Assembly (NCBI RefSeq): GCF_030814415.1
Contig: NZ_JAUSVB010000001.1
Coordinates: 372,001 to 436,000 of the forward strand
Direction: 5' to 3'
Source: Cellulomonas humilata
GTDB lineage: Bacteria; Actinomycetota; Actinomycetes; Actinomycetales; Cellulomonadaceae
DNA: 64,000 bases
The position numbers were made by a program, and so were the translations under genes. Below the pieces are notes generated by a model that ran no database searches, had not been told where the DNA came from, and worked only from the letters and a program-made list of their open reading frames with translations. Of the stretch, positions 32,879 through 41,900 are shown piece after piece. Every line of letters starts with the position of its first letter. Positions within the stretch are counted from its first letter, which is position 1.

Positions 32879-35527
32879 TCACCGAAGCACTGCCGAGAGC
32901 CCCTCGCGCGAGTGGACCCCGGTCTTGGCGAACACCCTAGCCAGGTGGGAGTCCACCGTACGGACGGACAGGGTCAGGCGGGAGGCGATGGCGCGGCTGG
33001 TCAGGCCACCGGCGGCGAGGGCGGCGATCTCCTGCTCGCGGCGGGTGAGCGACACGATGGTCTCGATGGGCGGCAGCCAGAGGCCGCAGCGGTTGAGGTC
33101 GCGCTCGGCGATGCGGACGAGGTCGTCGTCGCCGGCGTACTGGGCCTGGACGTGCCGGACGATCGCGGCGGCGCGGGGGCCGTCGACCAGCGGGGCGAGC
33201 TCGCGGACGCGGCGGAGGACCTCGGGGTCGACGCCGCGGGGGCGGGTGCCGGGGGCACGGCGGTCGGCGGAGCGGTGCAGGGCTTCCAGCTCGATGCGTA
33301 GGAGTCCTCGGTCGCGGGCCCAGCCGGCGAGGGCGCGGGCCTCGTCGACGGCGTCGGGGTCGCGGAGCCAGGCGAGGGTGTCGGCGCGCAGGAGCTGGAC
33401 CTCGCCGTCGACACCTGCCATCGCGCGGGCGGCGGCGTCGGCGTTTCGGGCGAGCAGCGTGCGGGCGGTGACGGCGTCGCCGGTGGCGGCTGCGGCAAGG
33501 GCCTCGGCGGCCAGGCTGTAGACGGCGACGCCGCCCAGGTCCGTGTGGCCGTGGCGGGCGCTGGCGGCGTGCAGGTCCGCGTTGGCCTGCATCCAGGAGC
33601 CGCGCGCGATGCCGATCAGGCCGCGGGTCACGTGCACGGCGACCCAGTCGACGGCGGCGTTGCTCTCCTGATCGAGGGCGTCGACGACGCGCTCGGCGGT
33701 GGTGACATCGCCGGACCACAGCGTGGTGAGGAACGCCGCGACGGCGACCTCGCCGCGACCCCACCGGTACTGGTCATGGTGGGCGCCGGCCAGCTGGGCG
33801 GAGCGGGCGGCCAGGTGGGCGGCGTCGGCGAACCGTCCGGACTGCGCGAGGCCGACGATCGTGGGGGCGGCCAGCGGGACCGCTGAGCTGCCGGCCGACG
33901 AGTCGAGCAGCACGGCGCAGGCGTCGTCGAGCCGTGGGCGTCCGCCGTAGCCGAGCCGGGTCAGCCGGGCGGTCGCGAGCTCCCGCAGGCCGCGGGCGGC
34001 GTGCTCGCCGGTGCGGTCGAGGATCCACCGGGCCGCGACGTCGAACGAGACGAGCGCCTGGTCGAGGGCGCCGTCGCGGTGGTACGCGATCCGGGCGCGC
34101 AGGGCCGTCGCCGCGACCATGAGCCGCACGGTGGGCGCATCGGGCCGGGTGGTCGCCCAGAGCGTCTCGAAGACGTCGGTCAGGTCCCGTGCCGCCCGCC
34201 CGGCGTCGTCCAGGTGCCACCACGCGTCGGCGCGCTGCAGCGCCAGCGCGGCTCGGCGCAGGTCACCGGGCTGCGTCCGGCGCAGCGCTGACGTGAGCAG
34301 GCGGACGGCGGTGTCGGGCTGCTGCAGCTCGAACGCGGCGTCGACCGCCGCGTCGAGCCGGGCGGGTTCCACGGCCAGGTCGCAGTCGAGCGCCAGGGCG
34401 ACGGACCGGACCAGCGCGGCGCCGCTGCGGTGCCCGCTGTTGGCCAGGCCTGCGACGCGTTCGAGCACCTCACGACGACGCGCCCGCGGGACCCCCGAAC
34501 GGACGGCCTCGGCGTAGAGCGCGTGCGCGAGGTCGACCGTGACGTCCCCCTCCCCGGCGACCGTCAGCCGCGGGGACAGGGAGACGAGCCCGACGCGCGA
34601 CAGCTCCTCGACCACCGGGCGGGACACCATGTCGAGCAGGACGCTCAGCGAGACGGGGCAGACGAGCGCCGCGATCTCCAGGGCAACGCGCGCGTCCCCG
34701 CTGAGCCGGGACATGTCGTGCGCGACGACGTCGAGAAGCCGTCGGCCCGGCGTCGCGCCACCGACCCACACCCACGCCCCGCCCTGCTGCTCGAGGGCGC
34801 CGCCCAGCCGGTCGGTGCGCACCACCTCGCCCAGGTGGAACGGGTTGCCGGAGGTCTCGGACCACACGCGGCGGACCGTGTCGAGCGTGACCTGGCCGCC
34901 GAGCTCGCCCACCAGCCACTGCTGCACCTCGGCGAGCGTGAACGGTGGCACGTCGATGCGTTCGACGACGTCGTCCTTCCACAGCTCCAGCCACGGCGAC
35001 TGCGACACGGCCGACGACCGGGCCGTCGCCACCAGCTGGACCTCGTGCTGCTGCACCATCCACGCGAGCGCCTGGCTGCTAGCCCGGTCGAGCAGGTGCG
35101 CGTCCTCGACCCGCAGGATCACCGGACCGCCGCGGGAGCGCGCGCGCAGCGAGTCGGCCAGGGCGTCGACGGCCCGCGCGAAGCTGCCCAGCGAGCTGAT
35201 CGCGACGTCACCCAGCAGCGGCTCGAGCGCACCGAGCGGGATGCCCGCCGGGCAGGTGGCGCCGGAGACGCTCACGACCGTCGGCATCGGCGACGTGGGC
35301 GTGCCGATCCACAGGTGCGCCAGCGCGGCCGTGACCAGGTGCGTCTTGCCCACCCCGGCATCGCCGACGACGAGCACGCTGCGGCCGGCCTGCACCTCGG
35401 CACGGACCTGCTCGGTGAGGGGCCGGACCACGAGTGTCCGTCGCGCCACGGCACCCAGGCTCTCGGGCAGGGCTGTCGTCGTCGACGACGAGACCTCGGC
35501 GTTTGCCGCCACAGCCGCTCCACTCAC
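32879..35527 (-). CDS. LuxR-type AAA transcriptional regulator (LAL-like), probable eCIS activator
   Basis: An 882-aa protein. The N-terminal AAA/STAND ATPase domain has Walker A VVGDAGVGKTHLV (about residues 53-65) and ILRVEDAHLLD as Walker B. The middle 500 residues are TPR-like helices. The last 65 residues are a LuxR/GerE HTH (LTRREQEIAALAAGGLTSRA and RTVDSHLARVFAKTGVHSRE). This is the LAL/MalT plan, activated by nucleotide and an inducer. The GTG start faces the eCIS operon across a 251-bp gap containing a LuxR-box-like palindrome that recurs at the second eCIS operon, making it the best candidate for the system's activator. Confidence 0.9.
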   Translation of the reverse strand: MSGAAVAANAEVSSSTTTALPESLGAVARRTLVVRPLTEQVRAEVQAGRSVLVVGDAGVGKTHLVTAALAHLWIGTPTSPMPTVVSVSGATCPAGIPLGALEPLLGDVAISSLGSFARAVDALADSLRARSRGGPVILRVEDAHLLDRASSQALAWMVQQHEVQLVATARSSAVSQSPWLELWKDDVVERIDVPPFTLAEVQQWLVGELGGQVTLDTVRRVWSETSGNPFHLGEVVRTDRLGGALEQQGGAWVWVGGATPGRRLLDVVAHDMSRLSGDARVALEIAALVCPVSLSVLLDMVSRPVVEELSRVGLVSLSPRLTVAGEGDVTVDLAHALYAEAVRSGVPRARRREVLERVAGLANSGHRSGAALVRSVALALDCDLAVEPARLDAAVDAAFELQQPDTAVRLLTSALRRTQPGDLRRAALALQRADAWWHLDDAGRAARDLTDVFETLWATTRPDAPTVRLMVAATALRARIAYHRDGALDQALVSFDVAARWILDRTGEHAARGLRELATARLTRLGYGGRPRLDDACAVLLDSSAGSSAVPLAAPTIVGLAQSGRFADAAHLAARSAQLAGAHHDQYRWGRGEVAVAAFLTTLWSGDVTTAERVVDALDQESNAAVDWVAVHVTRGLIGIARGSWMQANADLHAASARHGHTDLGGVAVYSLAAEALAAAATGDAVTARTLLARNADAAARAMAGVDGEVQLLRADTLAWLRDPDAVDEARALAGWARDRGLLRIELEALHRSADRRAPGTRPRGVDPEVLRRVRELAPLVDGPRAAAIVRHVQAQYAGDDDLVRIAERDLNRCGLWLPPIETIVSLTRREQEIAALAAGGLTSRAIASRLTLSVRTVDSHLARVFAKTGVHSREGLSAVLR

Positions 35528-35630
35528 CGATGAGCACCAGGACCCTCGCCCCCTGCCGTCTGCGGTGGCATTGCGCGAGTCACAACGAGCTTGTCGGTTC
35601 GCACCTTATGCGCGCTTTGCGTCCAGTTTC

Positions 35631-35692
35631 AAACCTCGGTGAAACCTCGGTAGCGATTACCGATGCCGCACGGACATACCCGTCCTTACCGT
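35631..35692 (+). promoter_or_regulatory. eCIS operon promoter with LuxR-type activator site
   Basis: The 20-bp block 35647-35666 contains CGGTA-GCGAT-TACCG (35648-35662) and is followed by exactly 20 nt and a -10 box TACCGT (35687-35692). The palindrome centre falls near -44. Just upstream, AAACCTCGGT occurs twice (35631-35640, 35642-35651), 11 bp apart, so the second copy runs into the block. The same block and spacing occur on the minus strand at 62625-62670. Confidence 0.75.
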
Positions 35693-35778
35693 GGCGATCG
35701 ACACACCCGCGTCGCAGCGTTCCCGTGCAGGTCAGGTGCAGGTCGGCTCAACGGGGCGCACCGAGCAGAGGATGGCCA

Positions 35779-37347
35779 GTGCCTACTTACACCGCGCCCG
35801 GCGTCTACGTCGAAGAGATCCCCTCGACCCAGAAGGTGCTGGCGTCCGCCCCCACCGCTGTGGCCGCGTTCGTGGGGTTCACGGAGCGAGCGCCGCTGGA
35901 TGACCCGAACGACCCGCAGGGCCTCGCCCCTCGGCTCGTGACCAGCTGGAACCAGTTCGAGAGCCTGTACGGCGGGTTCGTCGAGGGTGCGCTGCTGCCC
36001 CTCTCCGTCTACGGCTACTTCCTGAACGGCGGAAGCCTCGCCTACATCGTCCGCGTGCCCAACGCCGAGCCGTCGGGCGAGCCCGCTCGCCTGGAGCTGC
36101 CGGCCGCGGACCGCTCGCTCGGCCTGCCCATCTCGGTGGAGTCCGTGGAGCCGGACGCCAACCTTGCGGTGGTCGTCGAGACGGCCGAGGTCGCCGACGA
36201 CCACGACGGGCCGGCACCGTTCAGCATCACGATCGTCGACGGCGGTGAGGCCGTGGAGAGCTACGACGACCTCACGCTCGGCGGCCCGCGCGACGCTGCG
36301 ACGGTCATCAACAAGACGTCGACGCGCGTCAAGGTGGAGATCAAGCTCGCCGACGACGTCGACCTCAAGAGCCAGCTCGAGCTGCTCAAGCCCGGCGCGT
36401 ACGCCCTCGAGCAGGCCGCCGCCAAGCCGGTCCCGGTCAACGGCCGCAAGTTCGCCGGGTCCGAGTCCGCCCGCACCGGCATCGCCGGCCTCGCGATCGC
36501 CGACGACGTGACGATCGTGCTGGTCCCGGACCTGGTCACGGCCGCCACCAAGGCGGACGGCACCCTGGACCTGGGCCTGTGGAAGGCGGTGCAGACCAGC
36601 CTCATCGCGCACTGCGAGCTGCACGCCAACCGGGTCGCCATCCTCGACGCGCCCCCCGGGCTGTCGCCTCAGTCCGTCAAGGAGTGGCGGACTGACACGG
36701 CCCAGTTCGACTCCGCGTTCGCCACGCTCTACTACCCGTGGATCAAGGTGGAGAACCCCACCGGCTCCAACGGCAACTCCGAGATCCTCATCCCGCCGTC
36801 CGGCCACGTCGCCGGCGTCTGGGCGCGGACCGACGAGACGCGTGGCGTGTGGAAGGCCCCGGCCAACGACACCATCCGCGGGGTCCTGGACGTGGAGCGC
36901 TCCATCACGCAGGCGGAGCAAGGGGTGCTCAACCCGCTCGGCATCAACGCGATCCGACCGTTCGGCCAGCGCGGCATCCGCATCTGGGGCGCCCGGACGC
37001 TCACCTCGGACACCGACTGGACGTACATCAACGTCCGCCGGCTGTTCAACATGATCGAGGCGACGATCCTCGAGGGCACCCAGTGGGCCGTGTTCGAGCC
37101 CAACGACGTGGCCCTGTGGGAGGGCGTCAAGCGCACGCTCAACGCGTACTTGCGTGGGCTGTGGTCGGCGGGCGCCCTGTTCGGCGCCAGCGCGGACCAG
37201 GCGTTCTTCGTCCGCTGCGACGAGACCACCAACCCGCCCGAGTCCGTCGACGCGGGCAAGCTCGTCGTCGAGGTGGGCATCGCGCCCGTCAAGCCGGCCG
37301 AGTTCGTGATCTTCCGGATCAGCCAGAACAAGCAGATCGCGTCCTGA
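35779..37347 (+). CDS. eCIS contractile sheath protein
   Basis: A 522-aa tail sheath protein. The opening YTAPGVYVEEIPS is the hallmark of phage and Afp/PVC sheaths. The C-terminal half (about 390-520) carries the conserved WGARTLTSDTDWTYINVRRL and later RTLNAYLRGLWSAGALFG. Sheath subunits polymerise around the tube and contract to drive it out. Only one sheath gene is present, against three in the Afp cluster. GTG 35779 is preceded by GAGG 7 nt upstream. It is the first gene of a twelve-gene operon with 80 nt of leader. Confidence 0.95.
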   Translation: MPTYTAPGVYVEEIPSTQKVLASAPTAVAAFVGFTERAPLDDPNDPQGLAPRLVTSWNQFESLYGGFVEGALLPLSVYGYFLNGGSLAYIVRVPNAEPSGEPARLELPAADRSLGLPISVESVEPDANLAVVVETAEVADDHDGPAPFSITIVDGGEAVESYDDLTLGGPRDAATVINKTSTRVKVEIKLADDVDLKSQLELLKPGAYALEQAAAKPVPVNGRKFAGSESARTGIAGLAIADDVTIVLVPDLVTAATKADGTLDLGLWKAVQTSLIAHCELHANRVAILDAPPGLSPQSVKEWRTDTAQFDSAFATLYYPWIKVENPTGSNGNSEILIPPSGHVAGVWARTDETRGVWKAPANDTIRGVLDVERSITQAEQGVLNPLGINAIRPFGQRGIRIWGARTLTSDTDWTYINVRRLFNMIEATILEGTQWAVFEPNDVALWEGVKRTLNAYLRGLWSAGALFGASADQAFFVRCDETTNPPESVDAGKLVVEVGIAPVKPAEFVIFRISQNKQIAS

Positions 37348-37379
37348 GCGCGCCCCCTCACCGACCAAGGAGCACGTAG

Positions 37380-37859
37380 ATGCCGAACGACCTGATCGCC
37401 GTCGATCCGATCATCGCCCAGAACTTCTTCCTGGAGATCGACGGTTCCGTCGTCACCATCCTCGCCTCGGTGTCCGGACTGGACGTCGAGATGGAGGTGG
37501 CCACCACCCAGCAGGTGGGCAAGGACGGGAAGTCCCAGACCGTCAAGACGCTGGCCGGTCGCAACAAGGCGCCCGACCTCTCGCTGGTCCGCATGGCACC
37601 GCCGGACTCCACGCAGGACAAGATGTGGGGCTGGTTCAACGACATCATGAGCAAGGGCATCCTGCAGTCGGACCGGACCAACAACCGCAAGAACGGGTCG
37701 ATCGTCATGTACGACTCGACCCACGTCGAGGTGGCGCGGTTCAACTTCACCAACGGCTGGCCCAGCAAGATCTCGACCGACCAGCTGAGCGTCGACTCGA
37801 ACGACCCGGTGAAGGAGACCATCACCCTCACCATCGAGTCGCTCGCCCGGATCAAGTGA
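37380..37859 (+). CDS. eCIS inner tube protein 1
   Basis: A 159-aa protein of the phage tail tube (gp19/Hcp-like) family. FFLEIDGSVVTILASVSGLD near the N-terminus, WFNDIMSKG in the middle and ITLTIESLARI at the end match Afp1/Pvc1-type tubes. It forms the hexameric rings of the tube inside the sheath. CAAGGAGCACGTAG precedes the ATG. Its stop overlaps the next gene through GTGA. Confidence 0.93.
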   Translation: MPNDLIAVDPIIAQNFFLEIDGSVVTILASVSGLDVEMEVATTQQVGKDGKSQTVKTLAGRNKAPDLSLVRMAPPDSTQDKMWGWFNDIMSKGILQSDRTNNRKNGSIVMYDSTHVEVARFNFTNGWPSKISTDQLSVDSNDPVKETITLTIESLARIK

Positions 37860-38323
37860 GCCTCAAGACCCGCTACGAGTTCACGCTCCCCCGGGGGTAC
37901 GTGGACCGCGACGGCGGACTCCACCGGGACGGTGTCATGCGCCTGGCGACGGCGCGCGACGAGCTGGAACCCCTGCGCGACCCCACGATCAGCGGCCCGG
38001 ACGACCCGCGGCTGACGATCGTGGTGCTCGCGCGGGTGGTGGAGACGCTGGGGTCGCTCGACCTGGTCACGCCGCACGACATCGAGGGTCTCTTCGCGGC
38101 GGACCTGGCGTACCTGCAGGACTTCTACGGCGTGATCAACTTCGGGTCGCAGGAGGAGTTCGACGAGTTCGTCGCCGCGCAGCAGGGGGCTGGACCGCTG
38201 CCGGGATCGGAGCCTGTCGTGGCGGCACCGATCCCGGCAGAGGTTCCCGACGAGGTCCCGACCCCGGTGCTCAGCCGTCCCGGCCGGGCGTCGATCGAGG
38301 AGATCCGGACCGAGGCCCGGTAG
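37856..38323 (+). CDS. Tail-assembly (chaperone-like) protein
   Basis: A 155-aa protein (YEFTLPRGYVDRDGGLHRDG ... LARVVETLGSLDLVTPHDIE ... DLAYLQDFYGVINFG) with a disordered Pro/Glu-rich tail. It resembles the phage tail assembly proteins found after the tube gene in contractile systems of actinobacteria, which are thought to act as chaperones for tail components. It starts at GTG within the GTGA overlap with the tube gene. It is followed 5 nt after its stop by the small 57-aa gene, an arrangement comparable with the G/T chaperone pair of phages, although no frameshift signal is visible. Confidence 0.75.
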   Translation: MSLKTRYEFTLPRGYVDRDGGLHRDGVMRLATARDELEPLRDPTISGPDDPRLTIVVLARVVETLGSLDLVTPHDIEGLFAADLAYLQDFYGVINFGSQEEFDEFVAAQQGAGPLPGSEPVVAAPIPAEVPDEVPTPVLSRPGRASIEEIRTEAR

Positions 38324-38328
38324 GACCC

Positions 38329-38502
38329 ATGCTGCGCTACCCCACCGAGGCGCTCTGGCAGGAGATCGCGTTCCTCGCGTACCACCTGCACTGGCCGATG
38401 GACGAGCTGCTCGACCTCGAGCACCTGGACCGCGTCCGCATGGTGCGTGCCGTGTCGGCCATGAACGCCCGAGCGTGGGAGGCGGTGAGGGAGAGTGCCT
38501 GA
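38329..38502 (+). CDS. Small eCIS-associated protein (DUF6760-like)
   Basis: A 57-aa protein: MLRYPTEALWQEIAFLAYHL, then HWPMDELLDLEHLDRVRMVR and a short helical end. This matches, from memory, the small DUF6760-type proteins encoded between the two tube genes in many injection-system clusters. The phrase 'HWP..ELL.L....R' recalls the C-terminal part of tail assembly chaperones. Its last codons overlap the following tube gene by 8 nt. Confidence 0.75.
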   Translation: MLRYPTEALWQEIAFLAYHLHWPMDELLDLEHLDRVRMVRAVSAMNARAWEAVRESA

Positions 38503-38959
38503 GGAGCCGCTGGGCGGCGATCTCCCCGTCGCCGCCAACTTCGTGTTCGAGGTGGACGGCGTCGAGATCGGCGCGTTCAAGGAGATCACCGGCCTGCAGA
38601 TGACCGTCTCCACCCACGAGTACGTCGAGGGCGGCCAGAACCAGTACGTGCAGCAGTTCCCGGGGGTCATCCGGTGGCCGCACCTGGTGTTCAAGCGCGG
38701 GCTGGTGAACTCCGACGCCCTGTTCACCTGGGTGGGCAAGTCCTCCGGCGAGGGGTTCGCCGGCAACCAGAACAAGCTCACGCGGTCCACGGGTGCCGTG
38801 ACGGTCCTCGGCAACAACGGCGAGCGCCTGCGGTCCTGGGAGTTCGAGGGCGTGTTCGCGGTCTCGTGGAGCGGGCCGACGCTCAGCGCCGACATCGCCG
38901 ACTCCCTCACGGAGACCCTCGAGGTCGCGCACAACGGCTTCCGGGCGAAGACGCTGTGA
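38495..38959 (+). CDS. eCIS inner tube protein 2 (tube initiator, Afp5-like)
   Basis: A 154-aa second tube-family protein (FVFEVDGVEIGAFKEITGLQ ... YVQQFPGVIRWPHLVFKRGL ... ETLEVAHNGFRAKTL). It is more similar to the Afp5-type initiator, which joins the spike complex to the main tube. GAGGGAGA precedes the GTG, and the end overlaps the next gene by GTGA. Two tube paralogues in one operon is normal for eCIS. Confidence 0.9.
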   Translation: MPEEPLGGDLPVAANFVFEVDGVEIGAFKEITGLQMTVSTHEYVEGGQNQYVQQFPGVIRWPHLVFKRGLVNSDALFTWVGKSSGEGFAGNQNKLTRSTGAVTVLGNNGERLRSWEFEGVFAVSWSGPTLSADIADSLTETLEVAHNGFRAKTL

Positions 38960-41900
38960 CGACTCCCTCTGTGTCCTCGACCGACGACCCGCGCACCCGG
39001 CTGGGTCGGGCGATCGGGGTCCGGCTGCGTCGGCCCGGACCTGTGCTCGGGCACGCGCGCCCGTCGCCGATCGGGTCGCTCGCGTCGTCGTCCGCGCGGT
39101 TCTCCGAGGGGTGGGGGCGCTCGGTGGCCGTCCGCCGGTCACTCGTGGGGCCGGCGGCCTCGGTGTCGGTCGGCTCCGGCCCGGCGAACGTGCAGCCCCC
39201 GCGGTGGTGGTCCGACGTGACGGTCGCGCGGTCCTTTGCTGTCGAGCCTTCTCCACGTGGGCTGCCGCGCATGCTCGCGCGCGTCCCCGACCAGGCCAGC
39301 TACCGTCCCGGCGGCAGCACCACGCGCCTGGCCCCGACGACCATCCCCGTCCGCGTCTCCGAGGACGTGCGCGCCGCCGGGACGATGACCATGACGTCCG
39401 ACTCCCGCGTCATGCGCACCCCCGCGACCCGCGCCGGACCGCCCGCACGACCGGGGAACGACGGGGGGCCCGGACGAGCGTCGTCCGCCGTGACAGGTGA
39501 CCGGGCTCCCTCCGCTGCGACGCTCCCTCCCGGATCCAGCGCCCGGCCCGCACCGTCCGGCCGGCTGCTGCGTCGCCGCGCTCTCGCCACCGCCACGGCC
39601 GACTCGCGGCGCGCTGCGACGTCCTTGCGGTCGGCCGCCGGGGGTGCAGCAGCGCGCGCACGTCCCTCGGCGGCAGCCGGCGCCTCCTCGACGGTCGCAC
39701 CGTCCGGCGCTTCGGTCGCACCCGCACCGGCGACGGGTGTCACGGATGCGATTCGACGGTCGCCCTCCGGAGCAGCCCCGACGCCCGGTGCTTTGCCGCG
39801 ACCGACGACGATCACGCCGCCGGGTGTCGCCACTGGCGTGGGGATGGGGCCGGTTACTTCGACGAGCCCACAGATGCCACACCCGGGATCCGCCAGTCCG
39901 CACGCGCCGACGAACGCGAGCGCCGCTTCGACGGGCCCGACGTCGGCACCCTCGAGCTCCGCCATGGACGTGCGGCGCTCATCCCTGGACGCGGGAGCGC
40001 TCGCACCCAGCGCAACCGCACCGACGGACACGTCCAGTGCCACTCGTCCGTCCCCCTCCGCCGGTCCGACCACGACAGGTCCGTCCCCCTCCCCCGGTCC
40101 GACCACGACAGGTCCGACCGGTCCGTCACTCTCCGGGGGTGCACCGGGTGCGCTGGACGCTGCAACGGACGCCGAACTCGGCACCTTGCGCCGAACTCGG
40201 CAGCTGCAACCACCGAGTTCGGCGCTAAGTGCCGAGCTCGGCGTCGCGACTGCTAGTTCCAGTACGGAGAGCGCGTCCGGTAGTCCGGCGGACATGCGCG
40301 GGGGGCGCGGCGGACCATCGGCTCCTGAACTGGACCTTGCCGCGCACCCGGCCGAAGTCTCCGCGGGGGCTGGGACGACCATGGCGCTGTTCGCCGGGCC
40401 GCCCGTCGGGTCGTCGACGGACCAGCCGCTGCCCTCTCACGCGCACCGGCCGCTGGCCAGCGCAGTGCGGCGCACGCTGGCGCGACGGATCTTCCAGTCG
40501 CACGGCACGCTGACCGACCCGACCGCACGGGTCCGCCGCTCGGTCGCACCGACCTCCGCGGCGGTTGCCGCCGTCGCCGCAGACTCCGCTGCGTCCAGCG
40601 ACGCGAGAGCGGGCGCCGGGTCTTCTGCGCGGGTTGCCGGACCGGCTGGGCTGGGCCGCCGAGCCACCGGCGCACCGGCGAGCTCGGGCGCCGACGGCCG
40701 CGCGGCGGCGTCGTCGGCCACCGCGCATGCGGCGACGTCGAACGGTGTGTCGCGAAACGGCGCGGCGGGCGGCACGTCGATGGGCACCTCGTCGCCCACC
40801 GGCACCGCCACGCCGACTGCACTGAGCCGGGCGGCTGCGGCACCGGGCGCCGCACCCAGCTCCTCGTCCGGCCGACCCGGCGCGTCGGGGTCCTCGGGCA
40901 CCGGCGGCACGACAGCCGTGTCGGGGTCCTCGGGGACCGCCGGCACGTCAACAGCCGCGTCGACGTCGCGAAACTCGGCGCAGGGCGGTGCATCATCTGC
41001 CGCGTCGTCGACGGGCATCTCGGCGACGTCCGGGTCGGCGACGGCCGCCGCAACTCCCGCCACATCTCCCGCCACGTCGGCATCCAGCGCGTCGGGGACG
41101 TCCAGGGCGGCGGGAGCATCGCCGTCGGGGGCGGGATCGAGTTCGGGGTCTGGGTCGGGTTCGGGGTCGGGTTCGGCGGCGGGGTCTGGGTTGGGTTCGG
41201 CGTCGGCGTCCAGCGCGTCGGGCAAGTCCGGGTTGACCGGAGGGTCGGGGTCGGGGTCGGGGGCGTCGGGCGTATCGGGGTCGGGGGCGTCGGCTTCGAG
41301 TGGCGCATCACCGGCCGCGTCGGCGTCGTCGGGCACATCGGCGACCGGCGGCACCTCGGCGGCCGCTCGAGCGGGCGCAGACGGGACGGCGTCCGCCGCG
41401 TCGGCGTCGGAGGTCGCTGGACCGTCCGCCACGTCGGGCGCCACCGGTTCGCCGGTCGCGATGGGCGCGGGAGCGGCCTCGAGGTCATCCGCGGCAGCGA
41501 GTAGCGGGACCCGGGCGGCCTCCGTGCGCAGATGGATGACCGGCTCGGCGGCGGGCGCGGACGGATGGTCGAGCGACGGCCTCGCGAGCGCTCCTGCTGC
41601 GGAGGGGCGGCTGCCCGGGACCGGTCACCGGCGTGCGAGTCATCACCGCACGCGTCCGTCGGGGTTCGGCCTGGGCATCGAGGGGGTCGACGTGCGCCGG
41701 ACCGTCGGTCCGGTCGGTCCCGGGGCAGCGCCCGTCGGAGACCACCGTGGCGGCTACGCACCGCCGACCGGTGCCGCGGCCGCGTACGCGTCGGCGAACC
41801 GGGCAGTGTCTGGCGCGTGGAGACCGACCAGCCCGTCGAGCGCCGGCACACGCAGCCCGGCGAACCCGTCGGGCGCCGGCACGCGCAGCCCGGTGAGCCC

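Noticed and set aside
40253..41851. Minus-strand open frames of 335-532 codons opposite the disordered eCIS gene (one very Asp-Pro-rich)
   Set aside because: The plus frame is fixed by stop-start overlaps with tube 2 and the LysM gene and continues in the same frame for 1343 codons; the antisense composition follows from codon bias.
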